From the NCBI GenBank assembly GCA_027028245.1, contig JALVJO010000099.1:1-35237 (forward strand): 35,237 nucleotides of DNA. Reading direction: 5' to 3'. The first letter of the stretch is position 1. Every line of letters begins with the position of its first letter. This DNA is from Deltaproteobacteria bacterium. Its GTDB lineage: Bacteria > Desulfobacterota > Dissulfuribacteria > Dissulfuribacterales > QOAL01. The notes below the pieces were generated by a model. That model was given only the letters and a program-made list of their open reading frames with translations. It did not search any database and was not told where the DNA came from. The translations under genes and the position numbers were made by a program. This document shows positions 7,680-15,583 of the stretch, one piece after another.

Positions 7680-7979
7680 ATGTTCATACTGAGCAATTTC
7701 ATTAAATCCATAGCCACCATCCTACACATCCTTTTAAATCTCTACATGTGGATCTTTATCATAAGGGCCCTTATTTCATGGGTCAGTCCGGATCCCTACA
7801 ATCCCATTGTCAGATTTCTGTACAACATAACAGACCCGGTCATGTACAGGGTCAGGAGATATCTGCCCCTCAATTTCGGCGGCATAGACCTGACCCCCAT
7901 GATCATAATCCTGGTCCTGATATTCCTGGACAGCTTTCTCATCCCCAGTCTTTACGAGCTGGCAATGAGACTTTCTTAG
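7680..7979 (+). CDS. YggT family integral membrane protein
   Basis: 99 residues from ATG 7680, which has AAAGGA six to ten bases upstream. There are two hydrophobic segments (about residues 8-30 and 72-92). The YggT signature between them is FIIRALISWVSPDPYNPIVR followed by ITDPVMYRVRRYLP and GGIDLTPMIIILVLIFL. YggT proteins are small inner-membrane proteins linked to osmotic stress, division or cell-shape genes, and they usually lie next to divIVA-like genes, as here (11 bases upstream of the DivIVA-domain gene). Length is normal for a single YggT repeat. Confidence 0.92.
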   Translation: MFILSNFIKSIATILHILLNLYMWIFIIRALISWVSPDPYNPIVRFLYNITDPVMYRVRRYLPLNFGGIDLTPMIIILVLIFLDSFLIPSLYELAMRLS

Positions 7980-7989
7980 GAGAACTGTT

Positions 7990-8670
7990 ATGCCTCTAAC
8001 CCCAAACGAACTGCTGGAAAAACGATTTTCTGTCCGATTCAGGGGATATGACAGGCAGGAGGTGACCAACTTCCTGGAGGAGGCGGCAGACTCCCTTGCG
8101 GCTGTAATCAGGGAAAGAAACGAGCTGCGCGACAAACTGCTTCGTTACAAGAAACAGATAGTTCACTTGAAACAGCAGGAATCCGAGTTCCGAAACGCCC
8201 TTACCACCGCTCATCAGATGGCCGAGGAAATGAGGCTTAATGCAGAAAAAGAGGGCCAGCTGATCATTGAGCGGGCCAGGATAGACGCAGAGCGGATAGT
8301 AGAAGACGCCCACCAGGAGGCTATCCAGCTCGAAGACAGGATAAGGAAGCTGAAGATGCTTCAAAGAGAATCTGTGCACAAGATGCGCTCTTCCTTTGAA
8401 AGCTTCATCAGGATCCTGGATGACGAGATGGTGCTTCCCCCTGCAGAAATGGATGAAGCACTGAGGCTTACAGCCAGCGAGATAAGACAGATCCAGGACG
8501 AAGAAGAGCAGCCAAAGACAGACAAATCAGAAAAGGCTGAAACAGAAGATACAGAGGCTGCAAAAGATGAAGAGCCAGGCCCGGCTTCAGATGATGACGA
8601 AACCGGTAATATCGCCGAAGAGGAATTCGATTTCGAACCCGGCAAATTGTGGCCTGAAGAAAACAAATAG
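7990..8670 (+). CDS. DivIVA domain-containing coiled-coil protein
   Basis: 226 residues. The N-terminal DivIVA lipid-binding and dimerisation motif is visible: TPNELLEKRFSVRFRGYDRQ then EVTNFLEEAADSLAAVIRER. A long coiled coil follows, to about residue 165 (LRDKLLRYKKQIVHLKQQES and later EDRIRKLKMLQRES). The C-terminal 55 residues are strongly acidic and disordered (runs of E and D). DivIVA-like proteins mark curved membrane at poles or septa and recruit partners. The tail differs from Gram-positive DivIVA and is common in deltaproteobacterial forms. An AGGAG ribosome binding site overlaps the end of yggT, so the two are cotranscribed. Confidence 0.9.
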   Translation: MPLTPNELLEKRFSVRFRGYDRQEVTNFLEEAADSLAAVIRERNELRDKLLRYKKQIVHLKQQESEFRNALTTAHQMAEEMRLNAEKEGQLIIERARIDAERIVEDAHQEAIQLEDRIRKLKMLQRESVHKMRSSFESFIRILDDEMVLPPAEMDEALRLTASEIRQIQDEEEQPKTDKSEKAETEDTEAAKDEEPGPASDDDETGNIAEEEFDFEPGKLWPEENK

Positions 8671-8722
8671 GAATATTTCAGAATAATAAGTCAAGGCCTT
8701 GCCGTGGTATTGAACCCCTTCC

Positions 8723-9748
8723 TTAAGTTTCAGGGTCCGTAAGATTTTTGAAAAATTCATCCTTAAGTCGTTTCAGATCTTTTATGCTGCCTGTGCGGAA
8801 TACCTGGTCCCTGAAGGCAGCAGAATATTTAAGCCCCTTGGTATACCAGGCAACATGCTTTCTTGCCGTCCATGCAGCGGCTTCCGGGGAATAATGGGAC
8901 ATTATAAGATCGAGATGCAGATCTATGATTTCCGAAATCTCACCTGGAACAGGCGGGGGAACATCCAGGGAGCCTGACAAGGACCCGACCGCCTGGGCCA
9001 GTACCCAGGGCCTTCCCAAGGCAGCCCTTCCGATCATGACTCCGTCAGCTCCTGATTCCGCAAGACACCGCCTGGCATCTTCTGCACATCTTATATCCCC
9101 GTTTGCTATCACAGGGATGCCCACTTCATGCTTCACGGCCCGTATGGCCTTCCAGTCAGCCGTTCCGCCAAACATCTGGCTTCTGGACCTTGCGTGAACA
9201 CAGACCATACTTGCCCCTGCAGATTCCAGCATCCTGGAAAATTCCGGTGCATTCAAACATTCCAGGTCCCACCCCAGGCGGATCTTTGCAGTAACCGGCA
9301 CGTCAACTGCCGAAACAATGGCCTCGATTATCGAGGCCGCCAGGCCAGGCGTCTTCATGAGGGCAGCTCCGCTGCCGGATCTTATCACCTTTTTCTGCGG
9401 ACACCCCATGTTTACGTCAATCACGGCTGCCCCGAGATCCTGGCAGATCTTGGCGGCCTCCTTCATGACTATTGGGTCAGAGCCGAACAGCTGTACGGAA
9501 AGAAGATCTTCACCAGGCCCCGGTCTTGCCATGGTGAAAGTCTTTTGATTCCCCATGCAAAGAGCCCTTGCTGAAATCATCTCGGTAACAGTCAGCCCCG
9601 GGCCGAACCTTTTTGCAATGGCCCGAAACGGGTAATCGGTAATTCCTGCCAGAGGGGCAAGAAAGACATTATTGGGTATGAGAACGGATGCGGCCTGGAC
9701 TGGCCTTAGGAGATCTTCCTGGGTGATGACAGATTCTTCCGATTTCAC
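8723..9748 (-). CDS. dusB: tRNA-dihydrouridine synthase, DusB-type
   Basis: 341 residues, the usual length. This FMN-binding TIM-barrel enzyme reduces specific uridines of tRNA. Visible motifs are NNVFLAPLAGITDYPFRAIA at the N-terminus, VDVNMGCPQKKVIRSGSGAA (here IDVNMGCPQ, with the catalytic Cys), and VTAKIRLGWD. VCVHARSRSQMFGGTADW, PVIANGDIRCAEDARRC and GADGVMIGRAALGRPW (phosphate-binding Gly/Arg region) follow. The subfamily (DusB rather than DusA or DusC) is a best guess from the NMGCPQKKV form. It is convergent with the DivIVA-domain gene. Upstream on the same strand are the palindromic element and the candidate selenoprotein gene. Confidence 0.92.
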   Translation of the reverse strand: MKSEESVITQEDLLRPVQAASVLIPNNVFLAPLAGITDYPFRAIAKRFGPGLTVTEMISARALCMGNQKTFTMARPGPGEDLLSVQLFGSDPIVMKEAAKICQDLGAAVIDVNMGCPQKKVIRSGSGAALMKTPGLAASIIEAIVSAVDVPVTAKIRLGWDLECLNAPEFSRMLESAGASMVCVHARSRSQMFGGTADWKAIRAVKHEVGIPVIANGDIRCAEDARRCLAESGADGVMIGRAALGRPWVLAQAVGSLSGSLDVPPPVPGEISEIIDLHLDLIMSHYSPEAAAWTARKHVAWYTKGLKYSAAFRDQVFRTGSIKDLKRLKDEFFKNLTDPET

Positions 9749-9847
9749 GTGCTGGGATCAAGTCGAGATAGACAGCTATTTCTTTTTATAACTTATCACA
9801 GGTTCCAATGGGAGCTATGGGGGCTTTGCTGTATATATCCCCATTCT

Positions 9848-9956
9848 GTAAACGCTCACAGGGGGCCGCAGATGTAAGGCGGCGGGGGCGCAGTCGTACT
9901 CCCTGTACTTCAAGCGCCCGCCAACACAACAGATGCGGTGCCCTGTGAGCGTTTAC
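9848..9956. repeat. Large palindromic stem-loop element between dusB and the TGA-containing gene
   Basis: The outer arms GTAAACGCTCACAGGG (9848-9863) and CCCTGTGAGCGTTTAC (9941-9956) are perfect 16-base complements. Inner arms also pair: CCGCA (9866-9870) with TGCGG (9934-9938), GGCGGGGGCGC-type with GCGCCCGCC (9914-9922), and a GTAC/GTAC tip. The whole 109-base unit can fold into one long hairpin. The TAA stop of the upstream minus-strand gene lies inside its right arm. It may act as a terminator or processing site, or be an interspersed palindromic repeat. No T-tract follows on either strand. Confidence 0.85.
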
Positions 9957-10192
9957 TTCTTTTCTAGTATCATGTGTACATAATCAGTATGAACGTCTTC
10001 CTGGATAATCCGGCCCCCCACTATCCCCAAAAGCTTTCTCATCTTGGGAACAGTCTCGTGCTTTATAAAGACCTCTACCCTGTCTCCAGTGGGAACACGG
10101 GGATCTCGAAAGCGCAAACCTACGCCGGCAATTGCCCGTCAGCAGTCCTTCCTGCTGTCGATGACCATGGATACCCCTTTACCCGTATTCAT
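9953..10192 (-). CDS. Candidate TusA/SirA-like selenoprotein with in-frame TGA at codon 18
   Basis: 79 codons read from ATG 10192, with GGAGG five bases upstream, to TAA 9953-9955. Codon 18 (10139-10141) is TGA and everything else is open. The reading is MNTGKGVSMVIDSRKDC, then TGA, then RAIAGVGLRFRDPRVPTGDR, VEVFIKHETVPKMRKLLGIV, GGRIIQEDVHTDYVHMILEK and K. The pattern D-x-R-x-x-C near the start, GDRVEV in the middle, a Gly-containing turn (VGGRIIQ) and a final strand matches the two-layer TusA/SirA fold. In that family the active Cys is followed by Pro (CPxP); here the Pro position is the TGA, giving Cys-Sec. No alternative start follows the TGA for 34 codons (next Met at PKM). Selenocysteine insertion is inferred. 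The alternative is a nonsense-mutated gene. Substrate is unknown; family members transfer sulfur or selenium. Confidence 0.68.
10111..10141 (-). promoter_or_regulatory. Possible bacterial SECIS hairpin downstream of the TGA
   Basis: On the minus strand, 17 bases after the TGA (10139-10141), GGCGT (10126-10122) pairs with GCGCT (10115-10111). The loop is AGGTTT (10121-10116), containing GG. Bacterial SECIS elements are known to place a short stem with a G in the first two loop positions about 16-37 bases after the UGA, and this fits. Two of the five pairs are G-U wobbles, so the stem is weak. Confidence 0.5.
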
Positions 10193-10272
10193 CCTATCCT
10201 CCGTACTGCATGAAAAAAGACAAAAAACAACTAAAACTGCAAACAAAAGGGCTGCTCCGGGCATGGAACGCA

Positions 10273-11139
10273 TCATGAGGCAAGCTCCGAGGCATAACCA
10301 ATCATACGGTATACCAGACGGGCAGCGGTAAACTCCGCATGGTGCAGTCCCGGTACAGGCGCCAGCTCTACAACGTCGAAACCTGCAAGCTCGGATCTTC
10401 CCATGACCGCCCTCAATATCCCCGTCATCTCATACCAGAAAAGGCCGCCGGGTTCAGGCGTCCCTGTGGCAGGCATGATTGAAGGATCAAGGCAGTCTAC
10501 GTCAATGGTAATGTAAAGAGGTCTTCCTGTAAGCAAACTCAATATATCATCCAGGGCCCGCTGATAGTCCTGCCTTATCCGGCTGGCAAAAATGGGTCTC
10601 AGTTGGTGAGATTCCATAAACTGCCACTCTTTTCTGGAAAGAGAGCGTATGCCAGCCTGGATCAGGTTTCCATGCTCAAGGGCCCTTCGCATTACACAGG
10701 CGTGACTGTAGCTGCTGCCCTGATACTCGTCTCTAAGGTCTGCATGTGCATCCAGATGGAGTATGTCCAGGGGCCCGAAGTGTTCAGCTGCCGCCCTTAC
10801 GGCTCCTATTGAAACAGAGTGGTCCCCGCCGAGAAGAACCGGGACCTTGTTCTGTGAAAGGACTTCTGCCACTGCATGGTGTATGACAGGTTCGGCCTTT
10901 TTCGGTATCACCGGCAGTTCCAGGGCTTCTTCGGTAAAAATGCCCGCCTTCCAGGGCTCGGCTAAAAGCTCCTCGTCGAAAAGCTCAAGCTGCCCAGATG
11001 CCTCCAGAATCCTTGAAGGCCCCAATCTGGCGCCAGTGCCGTAACTGGCAGTAGAGTCAAAGGGAGCAGGGATGATTATGAACCGGCATTTCTGCCTTGA
11101 AGAGGCATGATTTGCCCCCAGAAACTGCACACCCATCAA
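10273..11139 (-). CDS. speB: Agmatinase/ureohydrolase family
   Basis: 288 residues, normal for the arginase/agmatinase/formiminoglutamase superfamily, which hydrolyses a guanidino group through a binuclear Mn2+ site. Metal ligands are visible in VLLGGDHSVSIGAV (His), DILHLDAHADLRDEYQG (Asp-x-His-x-Asp) and ITIDVDCLDPSIMP (Asp-x-Asp). Substrate-site features GTPEPGGLFWYEM and GFDVVELAPVPG are also standard. Agmatinase rather than arginase is favoured because it is immediately downstream of speD (3-base gap), pointing to polyamine synthesis through agmatine and putrescine. The next gene on the strand, 80 bases on, is the candidate selenoprotein, followed by dusB. Confidence 0.92.
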   Translation of the reverse strand: MMGVQFLGANHASSRQKCRFIIIPAPFDSTASYGTGARLGPSRILEASGQLELFDEELLAEPWKAGIFTEEALELPVIPKKAEPVIHHAVAEVLSQNKVPVLLGGDHSVSIGAVRAAAEHFGPLDILHLDAHADLRDEYQGSSYSHACVMRRALEHGNLIQAGIRSLSRKEWQFMESHQLRPIFASRIRQDYQRALDDILSLLTGRPLYITIDVDCLDPSIMPATGTPEPGGLFWYEMTGILRAVMGRSELAGFDVVELAPVPGLHHAEFTAARLVYRMIGYASELAS

Positions 11140-11142
11140 TAA

Positions 11143-11580
11143 TCAGAGGGTCATGTGGGCCCGCTCGTCCTTGATGAACTGCTGCACGCTCCTTATGACC
11201 TTTGGAAATTCGCGGCCCCTGTTCAGGAGCTTCACCTCCATCTTTTCAATGGAAAAGATATCCTTAATGTGCCTTATGGCAAGATCTGCATCAAAGGCCT
11301 TGCATGAGAATATATCTAGGCTCAGGTAAAGCTTGTCAGGAAACGTGTGAATACTTATATGGCTTTCTGCAATAAGCACAAAGCCTGAAATACCCCAATC
11401 CTCGGGCACCTTGCCGGAATACTTGAATACATAAGGGGGCATGATCTTGGTCATATTTATTTCATCAGGATACCGGCTCAGAAAATCATATATTCCATCC
11501 AGGTTGGACAATTTCTCACGGTCGCATCCATAACCGTCAAGCATCAGGTGCTGCCCGAATCCGTATTCGATATGTTCCAT
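11143..11580 (-). CDS. speD: S-adenosylmethionine decarboxylase proenzyme
   Basis: 145 residues, slightly longer than the roughly 120-130 of class 1B bacterial enzymes. The autocleavage site is visible in VLIAESHISIHTFPDK: cleavage between Glu72 and Ser73 makes the pyruvoyl cofactor, and the downstream His belongs to the processing site. A conserved Cys lies in LDIFSCKAFD. The product is decarboxylated SAM, the aminopropyl donor for spermidine. SpeE is not in the window. It heads the minus-strand run speD-speB. The N-terminus GFGQHLMLDGYGCDREKL is the usual opening strand and helix. Confidence 0.93.
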   Translation of the reverse strand: MEHIEYGFGQHLMLDGYGCDREKLSNLDGIYDFLSRYPDEINMTKIMPPYVFKYSGKVPEDWGISGFVLIAESHISIHTFPDKLYLSLDIFSCKAFDADLAIRHIKDIFSIEKMEVKLLNRGREFPKVIRSVQQFIKDERAHMTL

Positions 11581-11698
11581 AATAGCTGTCCTCCTTCCAG
11601 AAACCGCCAGGATCGAGATCAGGTATCCATCTCCCGGTCAGACCAAAGCCTGGGAGACTGCCCTTTTTGCTGTGAAGCACCGAGCAAGTAAATCTAGT

Positions 11699-11726
11699 TT
11701 GTGTTTTTCTAATTATAAGGTAAAAT
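11699..11726 (+). promoter_or_regulatory. Possible sigma-70 promoter for the carboxylase operon
   Basis: TTGTGT (11699-11704) and TAAAAT (11721-11726) are 16 bases apart in an AT-rich stretch within the 258-base divergent gap between speD and the biotin carboxylase gene. The match is moderate and nothing independent confirms it. The rest of the gap shows no coding frame or clear structure. Confidence 0.3.
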
Positions 11727-11838
11727 CCACACCGGTTTGAAAAACCTGTGGTGAATGCATGCAAGAAAGCAAATATACATAAGCCCGGTGTAAACTGCCA
11801 CTTTTTTTTAAACAAGATCGCCGCTTCTCACATCTTCT

Positions 11839-13251
11839 ATGGAAAACAAGCGAATACTCATAGCAAACAGGGGCGAAATCGCCATCAGGATAATGAATGC
11901 CTGCGATGAACTGGGCCTTGACTACGTTGTGGTCTACACGGCCGAAGACAGTGCCTCCCTGCACGTAAGAAAGGCCCTTGAGGCCAAGGGACCGGAGGCA
12001 GCATACAGGATCTGCAACTACAAGGACCCCAACGAGATATTCTCTGTTGCCGACCACTCGGGAGCAGATGCCATACATCCTGGATACGGATTTTTCTCAG
12101 AAAATTTCAGGTTTGCCCGAAGGGCTGCCCTGAGAAACAGGCCCATAGTCTTCATAGGCCCGAGATGGGAAGTCATCAGGGACCTGGGCAGCAAGATAAA
12201 CACCAAACGCATTGCAAAACAGCTGGGCATCCCGGTCATACCCGGTTCAGACGAACCTTTGTACAGCGAGATTGAGGCAGAGGTCCTGGCAGAAAAGCTC
12301 TTTTACCGGCAAAAGAAACAGGGGATTGAAAAACCCTCCATACTTGTAAAGGCCTCTGCCGGAGGAGGCGGCATGGGCATCGAGGAAGTTAATCACCTGG
12401 ATACCTTCCGCCAGATCTACAGACGCATCCAGAACTATGCAAAACGGCAGTTTGGAGACGAGGGCGTGCTCATTGAGCAGTGCATGCGCGACTACCATCA
12501 CCTGGAAGTTCAGCTGCTTTGCAGCCAGCACGGGGAAATAGTACACTTCAGCACCAGAAACTGCACCATCCAGAGCACCGGGCGCCAGAAAAGGGTTGAA
12601 GCAGCACCAGGCTTTGATCCAAGAAGTATCGGATATCCCTTTGACGCTGCCAAGGTGCTGGAGCAGATGATAAACTATTCCATTCAGCTTGCAGAAAAGG
12701 TCAAATACGACAACGTGGGCACCTGGGAATGGATCGTTACAAGGGACGGCAAGCCCTATCTCCTGGAGGTCAACACCAGGATCCAGGTTGAAAACGAGAT
12801 TTCCGCCCGGATTTCCAGGATTGCCGGATACGATGGGCCTGTAAACCTGATCAGGGAACAGATCAGGGCGGCCCTTGGAGAAAAACTCGGCTTCAGCCAG
12901 AATGATGTGACATTTTCAGGCACAAGCATCGAGCTTCGTATAGTGGCCGAGGATGTAAAGAGAGGTTTTGCTCCATGGTGCGGAAAGATAACCACCTTTT
13001 CATTCCCTGAAAAACCATGGGTGAGGGTTTATTCCCATGTCCCCCAGGACAGGCCTTATGAAATCCCCACGGAATACGATCCAAACCTTGCCCTTGCCAT
13101 CATTTGGGGGATGAATACCGAGCAGGCCAGGGAACGGGCCAGGGATTTTCTTTCTCAAACGGTCATCCGGGGCGAGGATTCCAGGGGAGGCCCGATTGTG
13201 ACTAATCTCAGCTACCTCAAGAAACGGCTGGATGACGTGTTGAAATTCTGA
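11839..13251 (+). CDS. accC: Biotin carboxylase subunit of acetyl-CoA carboxylase
   Basis: 470 residues. The N-terminal biotin carboxylase domain begins NKRILIANRGEIAIRIMNAC, with IHPGYGFFSENFRFARRA. The ATP-grasp glycine loop is ILVKASAGGGGMGIEEV (about residues 167-183). Metal and catalytic residues are seen in TWEWIVTRDGKPYLLEVNTR and IQVENEISARISRI. This differs from canonical AccC, where the last motif is MQVEHPVTE; here HPVTE is replaced by NEISA. It carboxylates biotin on the carrier protein two genes downstream. The ribosome binding site is weak. The three carboxylase genes run together on the plus strand, suggesting a single transcript. The family could alternatively serve another acyl-CoA, but the partner subunits look like acetyl-CoA carboxylase. 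Confidence 0.9.
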   Translation: MENKRILIANRGEIAIRIMNACDELGLDYVVVYTAEDSASLHVRKALEAKGPEAAYRICNYKDPNEIFSVADHSGADAIHPGYGFFSENFRFARRAALRNRPIVFIGPRWEVIRDLGSKINTKRIAKQLGIPVIPGSDEPLYSEIEAEVLAEKLFYRQKKQGIEKPSILVKASAGGGGMGIEEVNHLDTFRQIYRRIQNYAKRQFGDEGVLIEQCMRDYHHLEVQLLCSQHGEIVHFSTRNCTIQSTGRQKRVEAAPGFDPRSIGYPFDAAKVLEQMINYSIQLAEKVKYDNVGTWEWIVTRDGKPYLLEVNTRIQVENEISARISRIAGYDGPVNLIREQIRAALGEKLGFSQNDVTFSGTSIELRIVAEDVKRGFAPWCGKITTFSFPEKPWVRVYSHVPQDRPYEIPTEYDPNLALAIIWGMNTEQARERARDFLSQTVIRGEDSRGGPIVTNLSYLKKRLDDVLKF

Positions 13252-13300
13252 ATCATTGCCCGGCGCAGATAGAAACAGCAGATAGCGACGCAAAAAATAA

Positions 13301-15571
13301 ATGGATCAAAAGTATATACTTGACAGCGGAAAATATCTTGCAGGCCTTTACGACCGGATAACCTACCTGGGAGACATAAAGGGAAGTCTGGCGTGGGGAC
13401 GCCTGGACCAGCTCCTGGAAAAGGTGCAGGAAACCCGCAACAACATATTCGAGTTCACGGAAAAGGAGCTGCTCAGCCGAATCAGGGACCTGGAAGACAG
13501 GATACGATTTTTTGAAGAAAGGGTTGCAAAGACCCTGAGACCAATCGAAATCGTAAATATAGCCAGGAGTGTTCAGCGCTTCACGCTCCAGGACATACTG
13601 GAAAACGTCTATGATTCTTTCACCGAGCTCGGAGGCGAAGGCGACTGTAATATTGACCCGGCAGTCCTGGTGGCAAGGGCCACTCTGACCCGCAGGGTAA
13701 AAAACCGCCTTTACTACCACCAGGTAATGGTAATCGGCCATGAAAAGGGAAGGGGTGAAGAATACAGAAACGGCGGAAGCGCCAAGCCCTGGGGCAATGA
13801 AAAGGCCCTCAGGTACATGAAGGTCGCTGAAACCGAGGGCATTCCCATTCACTCTTATATCTTTACCCCGGGTGCATATCCCACAGAGGACTATCCTGGT
13901 GCAGCCCAGCAGATTGCCAGAAACCTATTCCAGATGTCCCGAATAAGGGTGCCCGTTGTGTCATTCATCTCCGAGGGCGGTTCAGGCGGTGCAGAGGCCA
14001 TAGGGCTTTCAGACATGAGGCTTATGGGTTCCAGGGGATATTATTCTGTCATATCTCCCGAAGGAGCGGCTGCCATTGAAGGCCGCATCAAGGAAGGCGA
14101 AAAGGTGCCTCAGGAGCTGGTGGAGCACTGCGCAGCCCAGCTCAGGATAACGGCCCGGGACAACCTGATCCTTAAGACCATTGACAGGATAATAGAAGAG
14201 CCTCCGCTTGGGGCCAGAAGGGACGACTTCTCCTTTTTCAGAAAACTGCGCTACGAGATGATAAGGGCCACGGACGAGGTGGTCCTCAAGACGAAAAGTC
14301 TTCGGGCATTCAGGGCCTATGCCCTTAAAAGACAGGCCAGGGAGAGCCGAGACAGCAGCTGCGAGGATTTTGACATCCATATCAAATGGTCCCTTTCGGA
14401 CACGGAAAAGGCGCGGCTGCTGGAATGCCGTTCTGAAAAATACCGGAAGATCGGAAAGGGCTTCAGACAACTCAGGACAAGCCTTGGCAGAAAGATGGAA
14501 AAGGCAAGGGACAGCCTGAAACAGAGCTACTACGACATCCGCTACGGACTCCTGAGACATCATTCAAGGAGCGTGCAGAAGATCCTTGAAGAGGTGTCCA
14601 GCGAGGGATTCATATTCCTGAAGACCGTTACCGAACCCATGAGGGCTGCATACGATTTCGTGTTTCCAAAACCGGAATCTCCATCTGCCACTGAAGTATT
14701 TGACCCCTTCAGGCGCAGCATATTCGTGCAGGACTGGGAACATTACATCAGCCCCCTTGCCAATGAAGACCGGACTGTTACCTGCCCCAATGCGGAAAAA
14801 TACGGCTGCAGAGACCTATGGGTGCCGGATCTCTACGGTGAATTCTGCGGCGTATGTCCAAGCTGCGGCCACCACTTCCCCCTGGAATACCAGTGGTATC
14901 TAGAAAACCTCTTTGACAAGGATTCGGTAAAGGAGTTCAACAGTCATATAGCCTCAGCCAACCCTTTGAAATTTGAAGGCTTTGACAAAAAACTCAAAAA
15001 GGCAAAAAAACGCACGGGCCGTCGCTCGGCAATCATTACCTTCGATGCTGCAGTCCATGAAATAAAGCTGGTGGTAGCCATGCTTTACAGTGATTTCAGG
15101 AGCGGGACGGTGGGATGTGCAGAAGGTGAAAAGTTCATACGCGCATGCGACAGGGCCAGGACCACAAGGCGTCCATTTCTTGCCTACATCCATACCACAG
15201 GAGGCATACGCATACATGAAGGCACCCTGGGTGTCATCCAGATGCCCAGATGCACCGTGGCCGTCAGGGAATACATCGACAGCGGGGGCCTCTATATGGT
15301 GGTCTACGACAACAATTCCTATGCAGGACCGGTTGCAAGCTTCCTGGGCTGCTCGCCCTATCAGGTGGGCATACGCTCATCCAGGATAGGATTTGCAGGC
15401 CCCAGGGTCATCAGGGAGACCACCGGAGCGGACGTGCCGCCGGACTACCACAGTGCCAAGAACGCCCTGAAACGCGGCCACATACAGGGCATATGGGACA
15501 GGAGAGACTTCAGAAAGAATCTCTTTGAGGCCATGATGACAATGGGTAGCCCCCATCTCTATTACAAATAA
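13301..15571 (+). CDS. Fused AccA-AccD acetyl-CoA carboxyltransferase
   Basis: 756 residues. The N-terminal half is AccA-like: a helical start with a coiled-coil segment, then IEIVNIARSVQRFTLQDI, TPGAYPTEDYPGAAQQIARN, and the CoA/oxyanion loop VSFISEGGSGGAEAIGLSD at about residues 220-238. A charged linker of about 170 residues follows. The C-terminal half is AccD-like: a four-Cys zinc ribbon (about residues 494-525, with CPNAEKYGC and FCGVCPSCGHHF), then HTTGGIRIHEGTLGVIQM and YDNNSYAGPVASFLGCS. It transfers the carboxyl group from carboxybiotin to acetyl-CoA. The two halves are separate proteins in E. coli. The order alpha then beta is opposite to the usual beta-alpha carboxyltransferase fusions. 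It lies between the biotin carboxylase and carrier protein genes. Confidence 0.9.
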   Translation: MDQKYILDSGKYLAGLYDRITYLGDIKGSLAWGRLDQLLEKVQETRNNIFEFTEKELLSRIRDLEDRIRFFEERVAKTLRPIEIVNIARSVQRFTLQDILENVYDSFTELGGEGDCNIDPAVLVARATLTRRVKNRLYYHQVMVIGHEKGRGEEYRNGGSAKPWGNEKALRYMKVAETEGIPIHSYIFTPGAYPTEDYPGAAQQIARNLFQMSRIRVPVVSFISEGGSGGAEAIGLSDMRLMGSRGYYSVISPEGAAAIEGRIKEGEKVPQELVEHCAAQLRITARDNLILKTIDRIIEEPPLGARRDDFSFFRKLRYEMIRATDEVVLKTKSLRAFRAYALKRQARESRDSSCEDFDIHIKWSLSDTEKARLLECRSEKYRKIGKGFRQLRTSLGRKMEKARDSLKQSYYDIRYGLLRHHSRSVQKILEEVSSEGFIFLKTVTEPMRAAYDFVFPKPESPSATEVFDPFRRSIFVQDWEHYISPLANEDRTVTCPNAEKYGCRDLWVPDLYGEFCGVCPSCGHHFPLEYQWYLENLFDKDSVKEFNSHIASANPLKFEGFDKKLKKAKKRTGRRSAIITFDAAVHEIKLVVAMLYSDFRSGTVGCAEGEKFIRACDRARTTRRPFLAYIHTTGGIRIHEGTLGVIQMPRCTVAVREYIDSGGLYMVVYDNNSYAGPVASFLGCSPYQVGIRSSRIGFAGPRVIRETTGADVPPDYHSAKNALKRGHIQGIWDRRDFRKNLFEAMMTMGSPHLYYK

Positions 15572-15583
15572 GGGGAAACCGCC

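Noticed and set aside
13253-13852. Minus-strand frame over the start of the carboxyltransferase gene
   Set aside because: Antisense to recognisable AccA-like coding sequence, with no plausible product.
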